Shown here: positions 11,467-22,352 of the stretch, one piece after another
How the letters are laid out: each line of letters begins with the position of its first letter
Numbering within the stretch: position 1 is the stretch's first letter
Origin: Caprella mutica
Taxonomy: Eukaryota; Arthropoda; Malacostraca; Amphipoda; Caprellidae
Assembly (NCBI GenBank): GCA_947561585.1
Contig: CANNZV010001066.1
Coordinates: 62,001-126,000, forward strand
DNA length: 64,000 nucleotides
Direction: 5' to 3'
The notes under the pieces: generated by a model
The model's database searches: none
The model's input: the letters and a program-made list of their open reading frames with translations, nothing else
What the model was told of the DNA's origin: nothing
Translations under genes and position numbers: made by a program

Positions 11467-12813
11467 ATCTTGCAAAACATCTTGTGTATGGAATTATCTT
11501 GTAAAACATCTTTTGTGTGGAATAATCTTGTGAAACATCAGATTATTCTTGTGTATGGAATTATCTTGTAAAACATCTTGTGTATGGAATTATCTTGTAA
11601 AACATCTTGTGTATGGAATTATCTTGCAAAACATATTGTGTATGGAATTATCTTGTATACATCTTGTGTATGGAATTATCTTGTGGAACATCTTGTGTAT
11701 GGAATTATCTTGTAAAACATCTTGTGTATGGAGTTATCTTGCAAAACATCTTGTGTATGGAATTATCTTGTAAAACATCTTGTGTGTGGAATAATCTTGT
11801 GAAACATCTTGTGTATGGAATTATCTTGTGAAACATCTTGTGTATGGAATTATCTTGCAAAACATCTTGTGTATGGAATTATCTTGTAAAACATCTTGTG
11901 TATGGAATTATCTTGTAAAACATCTTGTGTATGGAATTATCTTGCAAAACATCTTGTGTATGGAATTATCTTGTAAAACATCTTGTGTATGGAATTATCT
12001 TTCAAAATATCTTGTGTATGGAATTATCTTGTAAAACATCTTGAGTATGGAATTATCTTGTAAAACATCTTGTGTATGGAGTTATCTTGCAAAACATCTT
12101 GTGTATGGAATTATCTTGTAAAACATCTTGTGTGTGGAATAATCTTGTGAAACATCTTGTGTATGGAATTATCTTGTGAAACATCTTGTGTATGGAATTA
12201 TCTTGCAAAACATCTTGTGTATGGAATTATCTTGTAAAACATCTTGTGTATGGAATTATCGTGTAAAACATCTTGTGTATGGAATTATCTTGTAAAACAT
12301 CTTGTGTATGGAATTATCTCGTAAAACATCTTGTGTATGAAATTATCTTGCAAAACATCTTGTGTATGGAATTATCTTGTAAAACATCTTGTGTATGGAA
12401 TTATCTTGTAAAACATCTTGTGTATGGAATTATCTTGTAAAACATCTTGTGTATGGAATTATCTTGCAAAACATCTTGTGTATGGAATTATCTTGTAAAA
12501 CATCTTGTGTATGGAATTATCTTGTAAAACATCTTGTGTATGGAATTATCTTGCAAAATATCTGGTGTATGGAATTATCTTGCAAAATATCTTGTGTATG
12601 GAATTATCTTGTAAAACATCTTGTGTATGGAATTATCTTGTAGAACATCAGATTATTCTTGTGTATGGAATTATCTTGTGAAACATCTTTTGTATGAAAT
12701 TATCTTGTAAAACATCTTGTGTATGGAATTATCTTGTAAAACATCTTGTGTATGGAATTATCTTGTAAAACATCAGATTATTCTTGTGTATGGAATCATC
12801 TTTGAAAACATCA
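11467..12813. repeat. 29-bp minisatellite, about 46 units, with 348-bp higher-order period
   Basis: Units consist of TTGTAAAACATCTTGTGTAT followed by GGAATTATC. Three places carry an extra AGATTATTC insert (about 11539, 12650 and 12775), marking both edges. A distinctive series (GGAGTTATC, then TGTGTGGAATAATC, then GTGAAACATC twice) at 11728-11850 recurs 348 bp later at 12076-12198, exactly twelve units, so expansion proceeded by block duplication. The short ORFs here repeat every 29 residues and are artefacts. Confidence 0.97.
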
Positions 12814-13097
12814 TGTATAATCCAAGAATTGAAATTTAATATATATTGTACCAAATTTAAAAAAAATACTACTAATTGGGAAATCGTTACTTATATTAAA
12901 ATTTCTCAAACTTGTTTCCACCAGATTTCCCCTAACTTATCAACAAAAGAAAATGAAACAAAAAAATCTTCATTTGTTCATCCGTCACACATTTAGGAAA
13001 CTTTTGTAAATTTATGTTAGATATACTTTGCTTTTTACATGAAGTGACGATTTACAACTACTAATTAAAAAGGAAACAGATAAATTGCATAATTATT

Positions 13098-13193
13098 AAG
13101 TTCCGATTTATCGGACAGCTGTATATTTTGCTCATGTAAGTAAAATGTGTAATAAATAAACATTTTCTATATGTTCTCGAAAATGTGGAACCA
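13098..13193. mobile_element. Palindromic MITE, window-wide family
   Basis: The forward arm AAGTTCCGATTTATCGGACA starts at 13098 and continues to GCTCATGTAAG; the complementary arm with TTCTCGAAAATGTGGAACCA ends at 13193. Together they form a roughly 95-bp inverted repeat of the same family as the copies at 6282, 30421, 34649 and 56687. Confidence 0.55.
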
Positions 13194-15272
13194 TTTGTAT
13201 TTTTGAGTTTATCTTTTCGAATAGAGTATTTGGTGCCATCATAAAATCATCCTGATATTTCGATTGGAGTTACTGTGAATCTAAATAGCGAAATATATTA
13301 TAAAATATAAACTATTTAATATTGTTTATTCAAAATTTATCACTATTTTCCAAGAATGAAAATTATGATTGCATATCATCATAAATCATAATCATATCAT
13401 TATCACAGACTGTATTTGAAAAAGGATGATATATATATTGTCAGTAAAGAAAAATTATTTGAAAATTTATTTATTTATAAACTCAAAATCATATCAATGT
13501 ATCAAAACTAGCTATATTATATATGAAACAAATTTCCTATTAGTAGATAGATTATTTCTCCTTCATAAACCGCTCTACATTTATTTTCATTCGGACTCAA
13601 ATATTAAAGAACTGATCCTCTTGCAGCAGCACATATTGTCGTAGCGATGAATAAAGTCCTCCTCTAGAAATGGTGAATCAACTCAACGATACGTGGATTC
13701 ATTTTAACATTCCTTGTTATTGCTAAGAGGATTCTACACTGGCGAGAGAAAAGTCTGCCCGAATTAAATTAACAAAATAATATACAATGGATGGCTGATG
13801 GACGGATCTATTATCTCGATCGTGGATTCCCATCAACAAATGGGAATTTGCTAAGATTTTAAATTCCATCATTTTATCAAAATGATCTGTTCGATATTAT
13901 ATGTTAATTTTGAATGAGAATGAGTAAAATATGAAATTAATATTAAAGATCTTGCCTAATAACCACGCAAAGTTTCATATCATAGAACTCAAACTATATT
14001 GTAAGTTAAACACGGAAATGATAGATATATCGTAAAGATTTCAACTTGGCTATCGTTAATACCGAACTTCTATTTGAGTACAGCAGATTGGGGAATTTGA
14101 AGGACTTCATTCGACTTAAAACTTAGAGGACTAATGGAATCGTATTTAAATATTTGAGAACAATCTATCGATTATATTTAAATCTATGAGAACAAAATTA
14201 CAGTTCTGATATATAAATGGATTTATCAAATAATATATATTCTTTATCGATGTTGGAAGAATTATTAAAATTGCAGTTGAAACTTGATTCGAAATTCATG
14301 AATAATTTAAAAAAAATATTCAATTGATAATTCATATTATTCCTATTCTTTTGAAGTAACTCTTTCATATTTTTGAAAGACATTCGTAAAATATTGGATT
14401 TTTGAAAATTAAATATAATATATATTTACCATGATTATCTTTAATTTGTCACAAAATATCTAATGGGAGTTTAATCATCCACCTATATTTTCATTTTATA
14501 TCCAAACATTACATGAATACAGTTTGTACACACCATCATACATACGGTACACCAACACAAAAAATATATAATGTTCACGAGCTAAAGACTCTCTGTGAGA
14601 GCATTTACTTTATATATGATATTCTAAAAAGCAACTGCATGTCGTCAAAATATTCTCACTGATGGAAAATATTCAAAATATTTTCTGATGTAATACGATA
14701 GTGACTGAAAGATTTCATCAGGGAGCTAATGATGAGATATGATTTTATGCAGAAAAAGTTACCGGTAGCTACCCGTGATCTCATGTGCTAGGTATATTGA
14801 ATTACAAATCATGTTCTTATTTATTTGCATTAACATTTTCTTCCTATATGATCAGTTACATCATTGAGCCAATGCATAGGTGGTAGAAAGAAAAATGTAT
14901 TCAGTATTTTAATGTTGCTTTTTAAACAAAATAATAACATCTAATCAAATTAAATACACTTAACTGACTATAATATACGATAACTAGAATTATGATTATT
15001 AATATATTACACGCAGATTTACAAAGATACAGTAAAGAAGAGATTATAATTGTGTACCACTTTTCAATGGATGTACACGTTCTCGAATTAAATTAAATTT
15101 TCTTTATTAATTTTACACTCATTATACTTATAATTAATAATTGTCAATATTATAGTAGCCACAAAACGTCTGGAATACTTGAATCTATTTTTAATCTCAA
15201 AAAAGTAGAATCTAAAGGTTCAGTTATATCAAAATTATTAATTTAAATACATATTAAAAGTTAACTAGAATA

Positions 15273-15320
15273 TGTAAGCTCCGATTTATATAAGACTGTT
15301 CAACATACTCGATCATATAC
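15273..15320 (+). repeat. Single arm of the palindromic MITE family
   Basis: GTAAGCTCCGATTTATATAA followed by GACTGTTCAACATACTCGATCATATAC matches the family arm with several differences. No clear second arm. Confidence 0.4.
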
Positions 15321-16409
15321 AAAGAGTATAAAATTATTATTCTATACTCTTTATAAATATTTATAGATTTTTTCTCATTTCTATTTATCTGTAGCTACTT
15401 ATTTCTTTTAAATATATTCCTTTTGTATGTTATAAGATCGAAAATGCATAACGTTGCACTAACTGGAAACATATCCTATTTTACTGTTATTTAAATCATA
15501 CATATTGAGTCACAATATAGAAAAAGATTTATTAATAATCTATCTAAGTATCTATTCCTGTTTGAAAACAATTAAAACATAATTAAAGACTCATTATCTC
15601 AATTTCTGAAAGTTTTCTCATTTTGGGGTAATATTTGGCTTTGATAACAACTTCCTAGATAGAAAAGATGACAAACTCGGTGATCAAACTTAAAAAGTCA
15701 ATAATTAAGAATTTCAAATGTCACTTGACCTAATTTTTTTCAATCAGTTGGAAGGTTGTATTCAGTTAGTGATAACTGTACGAGAAAGGAATTTATAGTC
15801 TCTTATACTGAAAATACTTTATTTTCTTTTATTTGTACTACATCAAGTTTATTTATCTTAGATAGCTCACGCTATTAATTAATATACTGAAGGATCATAC
15901 TTAAAGAGAACTTTGGATTAATCATTTACTTTTTAATATACATGTTAAACTTCCTTTTGAAATACACTTTCTTTTGATAAATTATAAAGCGGTGATAAAG
16001 TGTATTTAGCTATTCTCTGCACCTTTTGTACATTTGTTATTCGGATCATACTTTTCCTTTAATGTTCTGTACATTTGACATTTATAGATAACACATATCT
16101 ATCAAGTGCATATAATCCATTCTTATAAAATAAACAAATTTTCAGGCTCTGTATATTGGCAAATTATAGATAATAGAGTATAGACAATTCATTTTGGGAC
16201 AACGAAGATTAAGTGTGACCACGTGCGTATTAATCAATAGAACCTTATTAAGTACATTCCATGATAATAGACATATAGATTCAATTGTAAGATGAATTTA
16301 AAAATATTTACCCACTGATTGCTTTTCTTTTCCGTCCTTTTCCTGTAACGAAATTATTTTGTCACACCTGTACTTCCTAATGAGAAGGTAAGCAACGGAA
16401 CAAATATTA

Positions 16410-16460
16410 GGGTTAGCTTCGATTTATCAGAGGGTTCACCATTTTCCATCATATAAGATA
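16410..16460 (+). repeat. Single arm of the palindromic MITE family
   Basis: GGTTAGCTTCGATTTATCAG then GGTTCACCATTTTCCATCATATAAGATA matches the family arm, in the same orientation as the copies at 6282 and 20064. It is followed directly by a 29-bp triplication. Confidence 0.45.
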
Positions 16461-16480
16461 TAATAATGTGTTGGGAATGA

Positions 16481-16567
16481 AAAGAATAATCATATTCTTT
16501 TATTCTTTTAAAGAATAATCATATTCTTTTATTCTTTTAAAGAATAATCATATTCTTTTATTCTCAG
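16481..16567. repeat. Three tandem copies of a 29-bp repeat
   Basis: AAAGAATAATCATATTCTTT then TATTCTTTT is repeated at 16481, 16510 and 16539 without change. The unit is itself partly palindromic (AAGAATAA with TTATTCTT). Confidence 0.9.
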
Positions 16568-16600
16568 GATCGAAAATAAGGAATATGACAATAATATGAA

Positions 16601-16625
16601 ACTAGCGGTACCCGTGGATAATCCA
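16601..16625 (-). mobile_element. Helitron-like 3' terminus
   Basis: Read on the minus strand, CCGTGGATTATCCACGG is a perfect hairpin (6-bp arms, 5-base loop), followed by GTACCGCTAGT. A GC-rich hairpin about 10 bases before a terminal CTAG, with T on the host side, is the standard Helitron 3' end. The body would extend to the right of this site; I could not identify the 5' end, and no helicase-type ORF is present, so it is non-autonomous or truncated. Confidence 0.55.
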
Positions 16626-16789
16626 CGGTTTTTTACATAGATTGATCACGTGTGTAGTATGTATTTTTTTTAACTTAAATTGTAATCTCCTTAAATTTGT
16701 ATATAATGACAAGCGATATGATGGCTCAATTAAAAGAGAAACTAAATATAACAGCATTTAAATAATTCTCATCCTCATTCGGGCAGAGG

Positions 16790-17110
16790 CTAAATTTGCT
16801 TTTCCGATTTTTCGTTTTTCTGCTTTTCCCGAATTTTCATTTTCCCGGATTTTTCAGTTTCCTAATTTTTCGGTTTCCCGATTTTTTAATTTTCATAATT
16901 TTTTGGTTTTCCGAATATTTCAGTATTTTCGTTTTTCTCTGTTTTTCGTATTTTTCTGGTTTCTTTTCCAAATTTTTTTCTGAGTTTTCCAGGATCGATT
17001 TTTCGGATCTTTTTCAGTCTTTCCAGATATTTCAGTTTTCGGATTTTTCCTGATTTTCCATTTTCGTATTTTTTTCCATTTTGCCTGCTTTTTTAGTATC
17101 TCTCGATTTT
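16790..17110. repeat. T-rich low-complexity tract with TTTTCCCGATTTTT motifs
   Basis: About 300 bases consist of long T runs interrupted by CCCG, CGG or CCGG, for example TTTTCCCGGATTTTTCAG and GGTTTCCCGATTTTT. This is a diverged tandem repeat with a strong pyrimidine bias on the plus strand. The phenylalanine-rich 85-codon frame across it is an artefact. It may be internal sequence of the Helitron-like element ending at 16601. Confidence 0.6.
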
Positions 17111-17130
17111 TGTATTTCGACTTTTAGATG

Positions 17131-17173
17131 TGTCAAAAATATTTGTGTCAAAAAAATTTGTGTCAAAAAAATT
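17131..17173. repeat. 15-bp tandem repeat, three copies
   Basis: TGTCAAAAAAATTTG recurs at 17131, 17146 and 17161, with small changes in the first and last copy. Confidence 0.8.
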
Positions 17174-19440
17174 AGGGTTATTAAGATATCGATTATCTGA
17201 GCGTAACACATGTGCAAACTAACGAAAGAACAAGCAGAATAATAATATAATGATTACTCCAGTTCTGAATTCGTACCCATTCATCATAACTCGTCATTCA
17301 TTCAATAAAATACACGTACATGCAATAAATGTGAAAGAAAAAGTAAATGAATTTTGAGTATTTGATTGAGATTTCTCTCGTTATAATAATTCAATGAACA
17401 GAATACATTTTTATTTCACTTTTATTACAGCTATTATTAATTTTACAAAAAATAATATTATCACAGATTTACAATATGATTATATATGGTGACAATAGCT
17501 ATAATGAATGAAACATGTTGTACAAAGTTGTTGAAATTGACAACATATGCCATGCAGTGATTTATGTCTGTGGTAATGTAAACAAGATAATATTTCGACT
17601 AACACAGATATAGGATTTACGCATAAAAATATCAGAATGGGAAACAGAGCCACCCTTTCAATATATGGATTAAATTTAATATATAAATACGTATATGAAA
17701 AGAGATTCCATTGAAAAATTAATTTGAACAAGATTATAAAATTATAATTCCCCTATACAAAGTCTGTATAATTACGATCTATATCATATATGATTACCTA
17801 TACAACTTCTTTAATGTTAGGATAACCGATATTCCGATATAACCGATATTTGGTATTATTTTTTGTTATAGTTTTCTGCATATCTCATTACTAAAAGTAA
17901 AGAATTCATTATTTAATATTGATAAAGAAAGCATGAACATATTTGTTCATTCATTCCCATTTCTTAGTGTCCTATTTCTTAATCAAACAGTGTTTACTTG
18001 ATCTCCAAGTGTTTAATTCTGGTACTAGTGATGAACACTATATTGATCATGATCTTTTTTGAGGTCATATTTAGAAATAGAACAAAATTATATATTTATA
18101 TTTAAAAGTTGGGTATTCTGAAAACCTATTTCTATATTACTACTTCTATATAAGGTTATTTAATTACCGTATTCTTATATACACTTTTATATTTAAAAGC
18201 CTATTGTTTTTTACAAAAACAATTTTCTTCAAGTTCTGTGAGACAAGATATGTGATATATGAACTCTCGTTTCAATTCCATATTAACTACATCCTCCGCA
18301 TTGCATCATATTTAATGATACGACGGGACCGAACGATTACGTCAGCAATTCTGAACTCATGAAATATTCTTAATATTATCGGTTGTGTAATATAGAGACT
18401 GAATTTGTAAGTGGAACATTCGTCATCTTTCTTTTACAATTATGTAATTCATTATTAAGTATCTACACATTAAAATTATTTAAAATGAACTCTACACATA
18501 TCTTTATTCACTTTAATTAAACATAAAAAAAAGAGAATTACATATGTGATAAAATTCACTTCCTGTTTAAATTCACTTAATTTGCCGGAGCCCGGAAATC
18601 CTTTGAAGTCCTATGTTCTATACCATGACTGGTTTTAAATGTTTTCTCAGAGGGCATTAAAATTACCTCATAAAAACAGGCCACCTGCTCCAGACTTCTT
18701 AGATTAGCGCACAGATTTTCTGAAAGAAAAGTTATATCTTCATAAAATAGTTGGATTGTAGGTTGTTTTCAGAAGAAGGATGTCCTTTCTGCCTCACATT
18801 CTTCTTATCAATAATATTCACGAATTATGACTGCCATGATTTAGATTCTGTTGAAACACCACTAAATACGTATAAGTAAAATATTATAATGTGGTTCAAA
18901 AGATGTTAATGTGTTGCAATAAATTTGTAACTCAGTGTTAATGCTTTAGGCCGATTTCATTATTTATATGCAAACGAATTCGCACATTGACTTAATAGTT
19001 ACAAATTTGATTAATTATGTGGAATCAATTTGAGCCTACGTTCATTTTCACATTTCAATATAATATGAATTGAATAATTTTCCAGTTTCAATAATTGTTT
19101 TTCACTATTAAGAATGTACACTATCTTGATATGTGAATAAATTTACTGATAGGTCATTTTCCGAAGTTTATTCATATTGTCTAAATCGTTCTTGAAGATC
19201 TTTTAAAATAAATCCTTCTCGAACTTAACGATTTTCACAGACTAATGATAAGAATGTAGAAGGAATAAAGATTTAATAATGTAATACCATGTTTTTTAAA
19301 TCCATATTAACACATCATTTTTAGCTCATTTTGTCTCCTAAATAATAGGTAGTATTCTGAAGCCTTTTATGTTTAATCATGAAACTCTTCATAATCTACC
19401 TCTAACATTTATCAGTAACTGTGTCAATAACGTCTAGTCA
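17174..19440. other. AT-rich stretch without a recognisable gene
   Basis: I see no coding region, RNA gene or clear transposon end. A slightly G+C-richer patch at 18570-18830 has stops in all frames and no family resemblance that I recognise. Confidence 0.4.
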
Positions 19441-19707
19441 ATGTCTACCCTAGAAAAATCACCTAATACTATTAGGCTTATGTACAATTCCATTAATCAT
19501 TTACTCACTCACAAAAATCTCTTCAGTCGAGAGTTTGGCTGTTCTCTGAGTGACAGGAGAAGGTCAGAAATGAATACAGAAGGGACGAGCTGCCTCCCTA
19601 TTCTCCAACAAATTGCAGCTGCCTCAGGTGACGCAAAAGTGACACACTTAGTCAAAGTGTGTCAAAATATGTCAGGCTGGAGAATGTTGTTCAGAGAAAT
19701 ATTTTAG
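19441..19707 (+). other. Unrecognised 88-codon open frame with internal hairpin
   Basis: An ATG-to-stop frame runs through 19441-19707. Its second half (19530-19690) is noticeably less AT-rich than the surroundings and encodes a mixed, polar peptide containing MNTEGTSCLPILQQ and AAASGDAKVTHLVK. I recognise no domain and there are no neighbouring exons that I can identify. A perfect 10-bp hairpin, TGACACACTT (19640-19649) and AAGTGTGTCA (19655-19664), lies within it. It could be an exon or transposon relic, or chance; coding status is unproven. Confidence 0.2.
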
Positions 19708-19821
19708 TATGTATCTAACAAATGTCATACTAACTGCAGCTGAGGGAATTAAAATGTCAAACTTTTGAGTTTTCAGATTTCTTATGATTATTAAGTTATG
19801 ATTTTTGATTAAGGAATGTCT

Positions 19822-20316
19822 GACATATTGGATCTGTTCTGTTTGCTGGGTGCATTTGAAAATAATGGAAATAAAACAGTGGTATTGTAGTTACTGACAT
19901 TTAAAATAAAATTATTTAGTTAGAATAAATACAGACTTGTTATATTAAATAATGTAGTTAGAAATTTTTCTGAAATAAAATAATAACAACAATTTTTTGT
20001 TTCATGGGTGCATGAACAAATCGGCATTATGGCGATTTGGAAGCAGATCTGTTGAATAATGGGGCAAGTTCTTAGTTATCGGACGATTTCACATTTTCGA
20101 TCATATATGAATTATATTTTTACTGGTTATTTTAATTATAATAACCTTTTAAAGTTTCTCCAAATCCACTTCACATTATAATCTTCGTCATCAAGGAAAG
20201 GTGTTCTCATAAAGCAGAAGTCATTAAATAACAAACCGTATCTATGATATAATTATATGTGCATTATTTTTATTGTTTTCAAATCCACCCAGCAAACAGA
20301 ATTGATCCGACATATT
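19822..20316. mobile_element. Non-autonomous inverted-repeat element of about 495 bp
   Basis: The left arm (19822-19865) carries TTCTGTTTGCTGGGTGCATT. The right arm (20270-20316) carries its near complement, AAATCCACCCAGCAAACAGAA, trailing into GATCCGACATATT; the pairing extends over about 45 bases with few mismatches. No ORF lies between. A copy of the palindromic MITE arm (20064-20110) is inside it. I could not fix the outer ends or a target duplication, so the superfamily is unknown. Confidence 0.65.
20064..20110 (+). repeat. Arm of the palindromic MITE family
   Basis: CAAGTTCTTAGTTATCGGAC then GATTTCACATTTTCGATCATATATGA is one of the best-preserved examples of the family arm. No complementary arm follows within 200 bases. 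Confidence 0.6.
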
Positions 20317-20609
20317 AGCCAAAAATTATAAAGGGAAATATTTTTTCTAATTCACGGATTTTTTTAATATTCATTTCAAGTGATGCCTTTTTAATAACCA
20401 ATAACTATAATCAAATAGTTGATTTACAACCTAACTATTCTCATGAAATATATTTTTGAGTAAAAATATTCATGGCAGTTTCTTGAGTATTTGTATATTT
20501 AATCCATTGTCCACATATCCATAGATTGAATAACAATATTGTAAATAAGTTATTCCAATAATAACATTATGTTAGGAGACACATATTTATCAGAGATATG
20601 TGCTTAGGT

Positions 20610-20805
20610 AAGGACTTCGTCTCACACATCAGTGTTCCGTCCGGGACGTCTCCGGTCCGTCTCCTCTCAGTACTTCACTGTCAGTGAAAAAATGTATCAT
20701 TACTTTAATTTCAACGGACACATTCAAAGGGGAACCGGCTCCTCTCAGTGCTAAACAAACACTGAGAGGATCCTGACCGGACTGAAACCGGCCAGGTATG
20801 AAGCA
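20610..20805. mobile_element. Probable MITE with GC-rich imperfect inverted ends
   Basis: This is a distinctly GC-rich island in AT-rich DNA. GTCCGTCTCCTCTCAGT on the left and the complement of ACTGAGAGGATCCTGACC on the right are imperfectly inverted. A perfect hairpin, CCTCTCAGTG (20741-20750) with CACTGAGAGG (20760-20769), lies on the right side. Exact ends and target duplication were not resolved. Confidence 0.45.
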
Positions 20806-21234
20806 GCCTTTTAAGTATCTTGATCGAAAACTCGAGACAGAAGATTACTATATCAACAGTAGATTATCTGTTTGAAGTTATTCAATGAAATATTAAGAGC
20901 GACACAATATTATTATCACTTTCTAACACAGAGCATATGTGAGCAGTTAAGCCGCTCTATTCAATCACTGGCTAATGGACATAAATTATATTTGCGGTAA
21001 ATGGAAGTGATGTTTGATTGTACAATGTTGTCGTTGTATTTACAAATTGAATACAGATTCAATTTTTAAAAAAGTAGGACGTATCATTCTAAGAACTCAT
21101 TGACTGTAAATAATTGCAATGCACATCGAGTTTGTTCTTGTATGTTACAATTTTCACACCTAATGTCCTGTAATAAAAATTAGTTAAAATTCTACTTTAT
21201 TCCCTATTAGTTTCTACTCACAATTCGAGACTAA

Positions 21235-22352
21235 TCTATTTATATAAAATACGCTAGATCTGTATGTGTGTTACTTGGAGCATCATTACTCACAAACGGT
21301 TAGACCTAGAGACTTGAAAATTTACAACTTTTTAGAAAGTTGTGTCGAATTTAACGTGTTGAAAGGATTTTCCGAAATTCAATCGGGCTTTTGATTTATT
21401 CTCACTAATGGGATAGATAGGAATTAATTTGATATACCTTCCAGGATATTTTCAGAGACTATCCAACAGAATGGGCTGAAATTTTCTGGAAACCTCCGGC
21501 CTATAGTCTTACAGAACGCTATTGATTTGTTTTACAAAATTCAAATGGGTTTTTGAATTATTTAAATTTTAATGGAAAACATTGGGATTTAATTTAAATC
21601 GGGAAATACAAGGTAACATACAAAATAAATGAAAAAAACTAAAATTTGCAATATTAGATTCGTAAAAATATCTACAATATGTAAAAAATGGTCTACAAAA
21701 TATACTGCGTTAACGGTTTTTCGAAATTCAAAGTACTTTTTGAGATATGATGAAAAGTAGAAAATTAAAAATAAAATTCTACGATGGTTATCATTTTCAT
21801 TCACGAAAATAAATGACAGATTTTGCACGATTGAAAATATAATAATTAATTTTAATATTGATATTGACGGGTGGGAATATGATTAAATATTTGAAAAAAT
21901 TGATATTTAAAATATATTTAATCAAATTATAACAAATTTTACATAATTATGGTAATTAAATTACATGAATGGAATGTCAGCTGCTACCTATTATGGGGAT
22001 TTTATTTCTTCTATTTCTATCATTGAACTGATCGATGTAGCTAATTATTTGAATTTTTCATTATGTGATTATTTATTTGAACACTTTTTAATGTTTGTTA
22101 TTTGTATGTAGTTATTTATAAGGTTACCTTATATAATAATTTATGATGTATACGACAGTATTCTACATAAACTGATGATGTAACTGGATTGAAAATTACT
22201 GTTTACTGGTAGCTAATTAATATGAAATGTATTGGAAAGCGGGTTGTGTAATGTATATGATCAAACACAAAAAGAAATGCTCTTTAATAATAAAAAATTT
22301 ATAGTAATATATATATGCACGTTATCGTGCATTTTGCACGGGTAGCCACTAG
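21235..22352 (+). mobile_element. Non-autonomous Helitron-like element, copy A
   Basis: It begins TCTATTTATATAAAATACGC after a host A and ends CTAG before a host T, the A/T insertion rule of Helitrons. Just before the end, CGTGC-ATTTT-GCACG (22326-22340) forms a hairpin followed 12 bases later by the terminus. Copy B at 24636-25747 matches it over its whole 1.1-kb length, apart from small indels, in the same orientation. No Rep/helicase is encoded. The 79-codon minus-strand frame near 21600 is incidental. Confidence 0.8.

Larger units (their letters stand above)
12814..16409. other. AT-rich stretch without a recognisable gene
   Basis: No protein-coding region that I can support. The only structures seen are members of the palindromic MITE family at 13098 and 15273, listed separately. 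Bases 13640-13830 are slightly less AT-rich and unassigned. Confidence 0.45.

Noticed and set aside
11549..12643. Open frames with MCMELSCKTSCVWNYL-type repeats
   Set aside because: Translation of a 29-bp minisatellite; frames change from unit to unit and have no flanking coding sequence.
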